Origin: Aedes albopictus
Lineage: Eukaryota > Arthropoda > Insecta > Diptera > Culicidae
NCBI RefSeq assembly: GCF_035046485.1
Contig: NC_085138.1
Span: forward strand, 94,095,766 to 94,159,765
Direction of reading: 5' to 3'
DNA: 64,000 nt
The position numbers and the translations under genes were made by a program. Shown in pieces: positions 41,301 through 51,900 of this stretch; positions within the stretch are counted from its first letter, which is position 1; each line of letters begins with the position of its first letter. The notes under the pieces are model-generated. The model saw nothing but the letters and a program-made list of their open reading frames with translations. It was not told the DNA's origin and did no database searches.

Positions 41301-44300
41301 AGTTTAAAAGTTTGTCAGTGTGTACAAAAAAGGGAAAACTAGTTAAAAATAAAGTCAATAATTTCCATGATTTGATGTTATGTAAACCATGTACCCGATG
41401 ATGGTAGGTATACTAGAGCCAAGAATGAGCAGAAAAATTTTGTCGAAGAGCACAAAACGAATCTACACATGTCATCATAACATATCATAACCATCATCTC
41501 ATAATCGACGAGAACCAGGATCCATCGGCAAAAGAAAATCGGGCGCCGCTTCAACACACGCCGACTGGAAGACGCTGCGGTGAAAAGGTCCTTCGTCGAA
41601 GAGCTGGAGAACCGTGCTGCGGATATTATCCGGAAGGTGGAAGCGTAGAAGATTAATGGACCGCCATCAAGAACGCCTTCATAGGCACCGGCGAGAAAAA
41701 TTTGGGTGAGCTAGGCACTCGGAGAATGCAGTGGTTCACAGATGACACCTGGAGGAAGATAGAGGAGCGAAGGAACGCCAAAGCTGCGGTAGAGCGAGCA
41801 AAAACACGAGGAGTCAAAGCCGCAACCCGTCAGCGCTATTCGGCTCTCAAGAAAGAAGTGAAACGCTCATGTAGACGGGACAAAAGAGCGTGGGCGGACT
41901 CCCACGCCGACGAAGGCGAGAAAGCCGTAAACACAGACGACATCCGTCTCCTCTACGATGTCTCACGTCGCCTTAGTGGGACCAAGATGAATGCTACGAT
42001 GCCCGTGAAAGACACGTCTGGACAGTTACTGACCGACCCGGCTGACCAGTTAAAACGCGAGTTCGAGCACTTTGGAAATCTTTCAAGAGATAGAAACAGC
42101 CATCCGTAGCATGAAATCGAACAGACCCCCGGGGATCGATCGCATCAGCTGAGATGCTCAAAGCTGACCCTGTAGTATCCACACAACTACTGCATCAATT
42201 CAATTCAATTGAATTCAATATTGCGCATTTTCCACCCCACTGAACCCCTTTCGCAGTTAGCATAAGTGCGGAAAAAATGAATTGATGAATAAGTGCGTCG
42301 AAGACACCGACACGATTTGATGCGGAATCGCAGTTTTATTCCCGATCCCGCACTCAACTGCGAAAGGGGTCCAGTAGGGTGGGAAATGCGCAATATTTAA
42401 TTCAAACTTAACGAACGAATACAATGGGTTTTTAGAAGTTGAACATTGAAATTTGGGATTTCCTACAACACATAAACGCGTAGGCCCAATAAGCCACCCG
42501 TAAAAATCCCCATTGTGAATAACATAGGAGAAAATACGACTCGATACAATCGGCATAGACCTACGCGACTACGATTGGAAACTTGGAACATGGAATTGCA
42601 AGTCACTAGGTTTCGCAGGATGTGACAGTATAATTTACGACGAACTACATCCCCGCAACTTCGACATCGGCGTTGCAGGAACTTTGTTGGACTGGACAGA
42701 AAGTGTGGCATCGAGCGGCTACCTTCTACCAAAGCTGTGGCACCACCAATGAACTGGAAACAGGATTTATAGTGTTGGGCAAGATGCGACAACGGGTGGC
42801 AGCCGATCAACGCAAGGATGTGCATGTTGAGAGTTAAGGGCCGTTTCTTCAACTACAGCATCATCAACGTCCACTGCCCACACGAAGGGAGACCTGATGA
42901 CGAGAAAGAAGCGTTCTACGCGCAGTTAGAACAAACATACACGCTAACGCCGCTCAGCACTAAAGTGCATAATTTTCAGACTACACCAAAAATTCTAGAC
43001 AAACATTTGAAAAGGGCATATCTGCTTTGCGTAAACAAACATGTTTTTGTCTCTGTAGGGCCCATTTGCATCCACCCGCGCACATCAACACCCTTATCAG
43101 AAAGAGTATTCTTCAAGCTATCTGTTAAAGGTGTTGATATGCGTGGGTGGATGCAGATGGGCCCTACAGAGACAGAAACATGTTTGTTTACGCAAAACAG
43201 ATAGGCCCTTTTCAAATGTTCATCTAGAAATGTGTAACCCTTGCACATTCACAAAATCAGCTCCTGTGTCCGCAAAATCGTTAAATTCGCAAAAAAAAAT
43301 GTACAGCAATCTAGCTAGGTTTACCTACTAGTGACCTTGGAAAACAAAAAAAAATATCGACATTTCGCATCTAGACGACTGTATACGAGCTGTTTTTGAG
43401 AATGTGTAACTGTAACACATATTTGTGTGGTCTGGAAATTATGCACTTATGAGTAGGGCTTACACATTTTAGTGCTGAGCGGTTTTACTTTGTACGATGG
43501 TTGCTCGCCGCGTGACGTGAAAATCGTTGTCGGCGGCATGAATGCGCAGGTAGGAAGGGAGGAAATGTACAGACCGGTAATCGGGCGTAACAGCCTGCAC
43601 GCCGTATCGAATGATAACGGCCAGCGATGCGTAAACTTTGCAGCCTCCCGTGGTATGGTATGGTATGGTAGTCCGAAGCACCTTCTTCCCCCGCAAAGAT
43701 ATCCACAAAGCCACCTGGAGATCACCCGACCATCAAACAGAAAATCAAATCGACCACGTTCTAATCGACGGTAAATTCTTCTCGGATATAACCAACGTCC
43801 GCACATACCGCAGTGCGAATATAGATTCGGATCGGATCACTACTTAGTCGCTGTATGCATGCGCTCAAAACTATCGACAGTTATCACCACGCGTCGAAGT
43901 CGAACGCCGCGGCTCAACATCGAGCAACTTCGTAACGTAGAAGTGGCTCAAGACTACGCGCAGCAGCTAGCAGTGGCCCTACCAACGGAAGAGCAGCTCG
44001 GCGCAGCTACACTTGAAGATGGCTGGAGGGACATCCGATCCGCCATAGGTAGTACCTCGGCTACAGCACTAGGCTTCGCGACTCCGAATCACAGAAACGA
44101 CTGGTACATACGACGGCGAATGTGAACAGTTGAAAAACGAGAAGAATGTAGCATGGGCGAGAATGCTGCAACACCGTACGAGAGCGAATGAGGCACGTTA
44201 CAGACAGGTGCGGAACAGGCAGAACTCAGTCTTCCAGATGAAGAAGCGTCAGCAGGAAGAACGAGATCGCGAAGCGATGGAAGAGCTGTACCGCGCTAAG

Positions 44301-47300
44301 GACACACGAAAGTGCTACGAGAAGCTGAACCGCTCGCGCAAAGGCTTTGTGCCACAAGCCGACATGTGCCGAGATAATCACGGGAATATTCTCACGAGCG
44401 AGCGTGAGGTGGTCGAGAGATGGCGGCAGCATTACGATGAGCACTTCAATGGCGATGTTGCAAGTACCGAAGGTGGCGTGGTAACAGATTTAGGAGTATG
44501 TGCACAGGACGAAAGACTTCCGGCCCCTGACCTTCAAGAGATTGAGGAGGAAGTTGGCCGGTTGAAAAACAACAAAGCGTCTGGAGCAGATCAACTACCA
44601 AGCGATCTTCTAAAATACGGTGGAGAAGCACTGGTGAGAGCACTACACTGGGTCATTACCAAGATTTGGGAGGAAGAAGTATTACCGGACGAATGGATGG
44701 AAGGTGTCGTGTGTCCCATCTACAAAAAGGACGACAAGTTGGATTGCGGGAACTACCGCGCGATCACACTACTGAACGCTGCCTACAAGGTACTCTCTCA
44801 AATGTTATGCCCCGTCTATGACCGATTGCAAGAGAGTTCGTGGGGCAATATCAGGCTGGATTTATGGGTGAACGCACTACAACGGACCAGATGTTCGCCA
44901 TCCGCCAGGTGTTGCAGAAATGCCGCGAATACAACGTGCCCACACATCACTTGTTCATCGATTTCAATCGGCGTATGATACAATCGATCGAGAACAGCTA
45001 TGGAAGATTATGCACGAATACGGATTCCCGAATAAACTGATACGGTTGATCAAGGCGACAATGGATCGAGTGATGTGCGTAGTTCGAGTATCAGGGACAC
45101 TCTCGAGTCCCTTCGAATCTCGCAGAGGGTTACGGCAAGGTGATGGTCTTTCGGGCTTGCTGTTCAACATTGCTTTAGAGGGTGTAATTAGGAGAGCGGG
45201 GATAAACACGAGTGGAACGATTTTCACGAAGTCCGTTCAGCTGCTTGGTTTCGCTGATGATATTGATGTTATTGCTCATAAATTTGAGACGATGGCGGAA
45301 ACGTACATCCGACTAAAGAGTGAAGCCAGACGAATCGGATTAGTCATTATTGTGTCGAAGACAAAGTACATAATGGCAAAGGGCTCCAGGGTGGAATCAG
45401 CGCGCCCGCCACCCCGAATTTACATCGACGGTGAAGAAATCGAGGCGGTTGAAGAATTCGTGTACTTGGGCTCACTGGTGACCGCCGACAACGACACCAG
45501 TAGAGAAATTCAGTGGCGCATTGTGGCAGGGAATCGTGCTTACTTTGGACTCCGCAGCGAATAAAGTTTGCCGTAACACGAAGTTAACCATCTATAAAAC
45601 GCTGATTAGACCGGTCGTCCTCTATGGGCACGAAACATGCACCCTACGTGCAGAGGACCAACGCGCCCTTGGAGTTTTCGAACGGAAGGTTTTGCGTACC
45701 ATCTACGGCGGAGTGCAGATGGAAGACGAGACTTGGAGAAGGCGAATCAACCACGAGCTGCATCAGCTGCTGAGAGAACCAACCATCGTCCATACCGCGA
45801 AAATCGGGAGGCTACGGTGGGCGGGTCACGTCATCAGGATGTCGGATAGCAACCCGACTAAAATGGTTCTCGAGAGTCATCGCGGACCGGTACAAGAAGA
45901 CGTGGAGCGCAGCGAGCTAGGTGGATCGACCAAGTGGACCCTACGCAGAGTGCGGAACTGGAGACAAACAGCCATGGACCGAGTGGAATGGAGACGGCTA
46001 CTATGTACAGCAGAAGGCACCCCGCCCTTAGCCTGATCGATCATCAATACTCAAAACCAATCTCACACCGTTCTTAATGCTCAAGGCCACGCAATACTTG
46101 TCGGCGAGCTCAAACCGCAAAATTCGCGTCAGATGGATCAAATCAAATAGGTACAGCATCCGCTCGATAACTGACTGCTGTTTAACTGGACTGCTTTTTA
46201 ACTGGGCGCTCGATAACTGGACCAAAGTCCAGTTAAAAAGCAGCTGTCTGTCAAAAATAAACGAAATTTAACCTCACATTTTGCAAATCAGTAAACAAAA
46301 CAAAATATAACAATAGCCTCCGGCTCCGGGAGCTCAGTCCAGTTATCGAGCGGCGCTCATTAACTGAACTGTCGTCAAAGCCCAGTTATCGAGCGGAAGC
46401 TGTACAAAACATAATTTCCTTGACCCTGAGAATGGCTATGCTAACCGGTTCACGTTACGTTAACAATAAAATTACAAATTACAAAACATAACTCACCGGC
46501 AAATCGAACGTGTTCGGCACCCAGGTATCGTACGACTCCGGGAAGTAACACCAATGGATCATCACGTGCTTGTCGCGACGGAACGTTGGCCGAGCATAAT
46601 CCTCCGGTAAGGGATCCACCGCCGGATAGATTATGTGCGTCGCTTCCTCCTCGTCCATTGTCATCTCTCCCTGATGATTGGTAACGATGTCCGTTATCCG
46701 ATTGGCAGTGGCCTTGTCCACCTCCGGCCGGACGTACACAATCGGCAGGCGCATGCATTCGGCCTCGATGAGAGCCGTTTCCATATCCAACAGCATCTGT
46801 ATAATGGGGTCCTTACGCATCGGGTTCTGAAAGTGTGAATCATTTGATCAAAAGGAAAACAACACCGGAATGGAACATGCTAACCTTGTTTACCGTAAAG
46901 TCGAACTTTCGCCAGCGCTGCTCGGCCTTGTACCGGTACATCGTGGCCAGAATGTGGCACAGCGCTCCGCCCGGTTTGAAATCCATGAAACATCGCATCT
47001 GCGCAAAAATGAATGAAATATGAGCGTTCTCTTTGAGGTGTCAATCAATAGGATGCTTACCGGCAATCTTGTCGTCGGTGGATCCTGGGCATTCTTTCCT
47101 AGTTTGGTCTCCTGGTACTGCACAAACTGAATGATCAATTGCGCTAACGATTCCTTCGTCGGTGGATCCGGGGCCAAATACTGAAATTGTACAAAAACAA
47201 GTTGGTGGTCGGCTTATTTTTAATCCCGGACAACCTGGTTTTCGTGTTTTCCGATGCGGTTCTATGTTCCCAAGCTAGTGCAAATCACGGTTTTTCGCGG

Positions 47301-47601
47301 AACAAATCCGTCACACTAAATCCGCACAAATTCCCAGATAAAAAGCACTCTGCACACAGAAAACAAAACTTTTTCTCATTAGTAATCAACCAAGCACCCG
47401 CACAGAAGAAAATCAAGATGGCTCGTTTTCCACGGCGGCATTCGGCAACTGCACATCAGAAGAACCGCCCGCAACCGTACCCACCTTTTTGAAGTTTTTC
47501 TGCAACCACTGGCGCACGGTTTCGAATCCCTGCAGCGATTCCGGTGCCGTGAAGAATTCGGCATTCGGACTGCCGTCCTTTTTCGGCCCGAGGGAGACCA
47601 T
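37930..47601 (-). CDS. mor: Moira, SMARCC-type core subunit of SWI/SNF (BAP/PBAP) complex
   Basis: Seen: eight exons on the minus strand (47601-47485, 47180-47061, 46998-46885, 46826-46497, 41243-39699, 39546-39312, 39070-38480, 38399-37930), all with GT/AG and consistent phases, total 1173 residues plus stop, close to the usual length. Starts [20 protein letters not shown]. The N-terminal BRCT/chromo-like module spans about residues 1-300, SWIRM about 428-524 ([20 protein letters not shown]), SANT about 637-681 ([20 protein letters not shown]), coiled coil about 895-975, and a Pro/Gln-rich tail. Known: SMARCC proteins scaffold the nuclear ATP-dependent SWI/SNF remodeller. It diverges from the gene at 48762. 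Intron 4 (5.3 kb) is TE-filled. No defect seen. Confidence 0.97.
38480..39070 (-). CDS. mor: mor exon 7 (coiled coil)
   Basis: [18 protein letters not shown], an alanine run, [20 protein letters not shown] (the highly conserved SMARCC coiled coil), then Gln-rich sequence ending QAPGT. The donor ACTA|GTGAGT has an in-frame readthrough ending SESDIQI. Confidence 0.94.
39312..39546 (-). CDS. mor: mor exon 6
   Basis: [20 protein letters not shown] through [11 protein letters not shown] to KKDDG; donor GATG|GTGAGT leaves phase 1. Confidence 0.93.
39699..41243 (-). CDS. mor: mor exon 5 (SWIRM and SANT domains)
   Basis: 515 codons. [20 protein letters not shown], a basic KRKRSPTP segment, acidic KDMDDP, SWIRM, then SANT with [20 protein letters not shown], ending MEEFAAIK at AAG|GTAAAT. 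Confidence 0.96.
41510..42180 (+). pseudogene. Non-LTR retrotransposon linker/RT fragment
   Basis: [20 protein letters not shown] then [13 protein letters not shown] and [15 protein letters not shown], typical of the region between endonuclease and RT in a LINE family different from the RTE-like element next to it. Antisense in mor intron 4. Confidence 0.75.
42209..42405. mobile_element. 197-bp inverted-repeat element
   Basis: TTGAATT..AATATTGCGCATTT on the left is the complement of the right end; inner arms include CTGAACCCCTTTCGCAGTT and CAACTGCGAAAGGGG. Non-coding. Confidence 0.72.
42941..43492. mobile_element. GCTCAGCACTAAA element, filled-site copy
   Basis: Inserted in the LINE endonuclease between EQTY and DGCSPRD; TAC repeats at 42938-42940 and 43493-43495. 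Ends CGCTCAGCACTAAAG and TTTAGTGCTGAGCGG. Without the inner MITE and one AAT it is 314 bp, close to the 305-bp copy at 26510. Confidence 0.85.
42994..43228. mobile_element. 235-bp palindromic MITE, copy 3
   Basis: Ends TCTAGACAAACATTTG and CAAATGTTCATCTAGA, TSD AAT (42991-42993, 43229-43231). The matching empty site is at 26551-26569. Confidence 0.9.
46154..46402. mobile_element. TA-flanked MITE with CGCTCGATAACTGG motifs (pogo-like)
   Basis: The left CAGCATCCGCTCGATAACTG and right CAGTTATCGAGCGGAAGCTG are inverted, TA outside (46152-46153, 46403-46404). Several internal TTTAACTGG/CGATAACTGG repeats, as in pogo/Tigger MITEs. Confidence 0.75.
46497..46826 (-). CDS. mor: mor exon 4
   Basis: [20 protein letters not shown] through HIIYPAVD and [20 protein letters not shown]; 110 codons. 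Ends the BRCT/chromo-like N-terminal region. Confidence 0.94.
46885..46998 (-). CDS. mor: mor exon 3
   Basis: [20 protein letters not shown] to DFTVNK; 38 codons, phase 0 both sides (TTGCGCAG acceptor, AAG|GTTAGC donor). Confidence 0.92.
47061..47180 (-). CDS. mor: mor exon 2
   Basis: [20 protein letters not shown] to TTRLP; acceptor ATTTCAG, donor CCG|GTAAGC, phase 0. Exactly 40 codons. Confidence 0.94.
47485..47601 (-). CDS. mor: mor exon 1
   Basis: ATG at 47601-47599; an upstream in-frame ATG at 47634 would add 11 residues, but the family begins MVSLGPKK. Ends NFKK at donor AAG|GTGGGT, phase 0. Confidence 0.93.
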
Positions 47602-48761
47602 TTCCTGGGAAATTATCCTATTTTCACAAAACACAACACTTTCGCACGACGGACGCTTCTTTCTTCGAGTTTGACGAACGTGGTGGCTGCGTACCGCGAG
47701 TGCTTTTTTTTTTGTTTACGGCAAAATGGTGCCAAGATGGGTACAGATGTCGAGTTTGAGCTAAAAAAGGTGGGAACAGAGAAATGTCAAATGGATCCGC
47801 ACCCATGCAGCACACTCGAGAGAAGCACACCGTTCAATGCTATCTACAATTGACATAAACCGTATCGCATTCTACGCACAATCCATCGATGACGTTTTTC
47901 GACTTTATTTTCATTCCTCAAACCCGCTGTCCTGCCGCACAGAAGAGAAAGAAGAATGATCGCTGCTTCTGTGGTGATTCCTCAACAACTCCGCAAGGCG
48001 CAAAGAACTGCTACAGTCGATCACCGCTTCCTGCTGATCAGCAGGATCAGCAGCTCTTCTAGAAGAAGCCATTAGGCCAAAAGATAGAACAGTGAAATAT
48101 ATTTGCTGACTGTGCTGTACATCACCACCAAGGCAAGGCAAGGTGGATGTCTGGATTCGATGTTGTGTGAAGATTGTGTGTTTGTTCCATCAGCTGGTGG
48201 TGAACTGAAAATTCGAAAAAAAATCTTGATGTGGGTATCAAAATAATTGTTGCGTAGATTGTACAATTTCGGTGCTCGTTTTGAGTGTGCGGCGGAAAGT
48301 GAAAATAGTGAATAATTTCTGTTCCAGAAAGTGGAGTGTAAGAAGCAAGAAGCGAACAATACGCAAAGGATTTTGCCATCGTATATAATGCGGGCAGGAA
48401 CGCCCTGAAAGGCTTCATCGGAGACGCGAAAAGGAATGCCATTTTGCTGATTTTGCTGCACCAGCTGCCAGATGGATTAGACACGATTGAATGTTGCTTG
48501 AATGGTGGATGTGCTATTGTTTGTTTTCTAAATAAGTTAGTGATTTTTTGGCGTTCTGAATCTAATCATACGTGTTTGTAATAAGAAACCTCATCATTTA
48601 CGCATCAGAATTTGACCTTTCAATAATAAAATCTCGAAGCAACAGCGGAAATAAAAAGATTTGTAAAGAATGAGTGTGTTCCGATAACAACGCCCCTGGA
48701 AGAACAGGGAAGTGTCAGTGAATCTAAGGTTTCGGGGTGATTCGCACACTAGCAACAAAGT
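47602..48761. promoter_or_regulatory. Divergent promoter region between mor and the Arkadia-like gene
   Basis: 1160 bp between opposing start codons, free of recognisable TEs, unlike almost all other non-coding sequence here. It must hold both 5' UTRs and core promoters. No TATA box or other core motif is assigned with confidence. A short hairpin (CTGCTGATCAGCAGG) lies near 48033. Confidence 0.6.
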
Positions 48762-48909
48762 ATGGACAACGATGCAGGGGCCAATGGTGGCTCAGCGGAA
48801 CCGGACATGCATTCGTCGCCATCTTCCGGCCGGGGGTTCCGGCCGGACACCTTGCGGGACATTTTGAACACGGCCATTCAATCGAACGTCGATGCGACTG
48901 AGTCTGCTG
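48762..48909 (+). CDS. Arkadia-like gene, exon 1
   Basis: ATG at 48762 (AAAGTATGG context) with FRPDTLRDILNTAIQSNVDA; donor GCTG|GTAAGT, phase 1. Followed by a 9.9-kb TE-filled intron. Confidence 0.78.
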
Positions 48910-51900
48910 GTAAGTGACGAGAACATCTACATATGGTTTACAGTGCTGGAACGTTTCCTAAATAGATATATTGCCGAGTAGAAGTGCAGGTTTACATTGG
49001 TTTGGTATCATGTATTTGTAGTTCTTTATTTTTATCAAGAACCAGGTAGCGTACAGTAGAGGTTTCCAAATAGTTTTGTGCGGAGCGTTTAGTGGTCCCC
49101 GAAATTTTAAAATTTATATAGAAAATTTGAAGTTTTTCGAAGCTCGCTTACCTGACCGGTCAGACAAAGGCTTGAGTGTCCTCTACTGTGCGTCTCCAGT
49201 GACACACGCTGCGAAGGATCCACAAATTGTCCTTTACTTGATCACCTACCTTGCTGACTGCTCACCAGGTCTTCTTGTACCGATAAGATTGCACTCACGA
49301 ACCATTTCTATCGGGTTGTTATCCGACATTCTGAAGACGTGACCCACCCACTGTAGCCTCCCTATTTTCGCGGTGCAGACGATGGTTGGCTCTCTCAGCA
49401 GCTGATGCAGCTCGAGGTTCATTCGCCTTCTCCATTCGTTGGTCCTCTGCATGTATAGTCTATGCTTTATGTCTCCCTAAAGAACTAACTTCGTCTTACG
49501 GCGAACTTTGTTCAATCGTACAGTTCTGCGGAGTCCAAAGCAAGCTCGATTTCCTACCACAATGCGTCTCTGAATTTCTCTGCTGGTGTCGTGGTCGGCG
49601 GTCACCAGGGAGTTCAAGTACACGAATTCTTCAAATCGAGGCGTTTCATCAACGTCGATGGAAATTCGGGGTGGCGGGCGCGGTTATTCCTCCCTTAAGC
49701 TCTTTGCCATAATGTACTTTGTGTTCGACACATTAATGACTAATTCGATTCGCCAGGCTTCATTTTTTAATCGGATGTAGATACGTTTCCGCTATCGTCG
49801 CCTATTTGCGGGCTATAATATCACTGGAGGAGCTGGAGGAGAAGGATACAGCGCGGGCGGTAATGCATGGTAATGCTGCAGCGTGGAACCCGACAGAATG
49901 TGGAGCGATACAGACAGAGGCGGAAGGAGCAGACCCGTTTCTTCCGGGAGAAAAAGCGCCGCCTGGAAGAAGCGGAGTGTGAAGAAATGGAAATGCTGTG
50001 CCGTTCTCAAGAAACACGAAAGTTCTATCAGAAGGTCAACGCATCCCGCAACGGCTACGTGCCGCAAGCCGAAATCTACAGGGATAAGGAAGGGAGCCTC
50101 CTGACGGACAAACGTGAGGTGGTCGAAAGGTGGAAGCAGCACTTTGACGAGCACCTGAATGGCGAAGAGAATGTAGGCACGGAGGACCAAGGCAGCGGAG
50201 GAAATGACTATGTTGGTGCAGCAGAGGACGGGAACGAACCAACTCCCACGCTGAGGGAAGTTAAGGATGCCATCCACCAGCTCAAAAACAACGAAGCGGC
50301 TGGTAAGGACGGTATCGCATCAGAACTCATCAAGATGGGCCCGGAAAAATTGGCCACCTGTCTGCACCAGTTAGTAGTCAAGATCTGGGAAACCGAACAG
50401 CTACCGGAGGAGTGGAAGGAAGGGATAATCTGTCCTATCCACAAGAAAGGCGACAAGCTAATGTGTGAGAACTTTCGAGCGATCACCATTTTGAATGCCG
50501 CCTACAAAGTGCTATCCCAGATCATCTTCCGTCGTCTTTCACCTAAAGTAAATGAGTTTGTGGGAAGTTATCAAGCCGGTTTCATCGACGGCCGGTCGAC
50601 AACGGACCAGATCTTCACCGCACGGCAAATCCTCCAGAAATGCTGTGAATACCAGGTCCCAACGCATCACCTGTTCATCGATTTTAAAGCGGCATACGAC
50701 AGTATCGACCGCACAGAGCTATGGAAAATTATGGACGAGAACAGCTTTCTCGGGAAGCTGACTAGACTGATAAGAGCAACGATGGACGGTGTGCAGAACA
50801 GCGTAAGGATTTCGTGAACTATCCAGTTCATTCGAATCTCGACGGGGACTACGACAAGGTGATGGACTTTCCTGCCTACTATTCAACATCGCCCTGGAAG
50901 GTGTTATGCGACGAGCCGGGCTCAACAGCCGGGGTACGATCTTCACGAAATCCAGCCAATTTGTCTGTTTTGCGGATGACATGGATATTATTGCTAGAAC
51001 ATTTGGAACGGTGGCAGAACAGTACACCCGCCTGAAACGTGAAGCAGCAAAGGTCGGACTGGTGGTGAATGCGGCTAAGACAAAGTACATGCTGGTAGGT
51101 GGGACTGAGCGAGACAGGACAAGCCTTGGCAGCAATGTTACGATAGACGGGGATACTTTCGAGGTGGTAGAAGAATTTGTCTACCTCGGTTCCTTGCTAA
51201 CGGCTGACAATAACGTGAGCCGTGAAATACGAAGGCGCATCATCAGTGGAAGTCGTGCCTACTATGGGCTCCAGAAGAAACTGCGGTCAAAAAAGATTAA
51301 CCCCCGCACCAAATGTACCATGTACAAGACGTTAATAAGACCGGTGGTTCTCTACGGACACGAGACATGGACGATGCTCGAGGAGGACCTGCAAGCACTC
51401 GGAGTTTTCGAGCGACGGGTGCTAAGGACGATCTTCGGCGGCGTGCAGGAGAACGGTGTGTGGCGGAGAAGGATGAACCACGAGCTCGCTGCACTTTACG
51501 GCGAACCCAGCATCCAGAAGGTGGCCAAAGCCGGAAGGATACGATGGGCAGGGCATGTTGCAAGAATGCCGGACAACAACCCTGCAAAGTTGGTGTTTGC
51601 TAACCATCCGGTTGGTACAAGAAGGCGTGGAGCGCAGAGAGCACGATGGACGGACCAGGTGGAGCGTGATCTGGCGAGTGTTGGGCGTGACCGACGTTGG
51701 AGAACTGCAGCTGCAAATCGAGTTTTATGGCGACAAATTGTTGATTCAGTATTATCATGAATTTGATGTTAACTAAATAAATGAAAATGAATATCACTAC
51801 CATCAGCGAAACCAAGCATCTGAACGGACTTCGTAAATATCGTTCCAATCGTATTCATCTCCGCTCTCCTTATTACATCCTCTAAATGTTAAACAGCAAG

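Larger units (their letters stand above)
42545..46035 (+). pseudogene. RTE-like LINE, near full-length ORF2 with frameshifts
   Basis: Endonuclease from about 42555 ([42 protein letters not shown]; then [36 protein letters not shown] at 43830), linker 43860-44460, RT 44580-45400 ([41 protein letters not shown]), carboxyl part to 46035 ([38 protein letters not shown]). Frameshifts lie near 42740, 43660 (a TATGG expansion), 44110, 44830, 45545 and 45935, and a MITE-in-MITE sits at 42941-43492. Clade placed by motif resemblance only. Antisense within mor intron 4. Confidence 0.88.
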
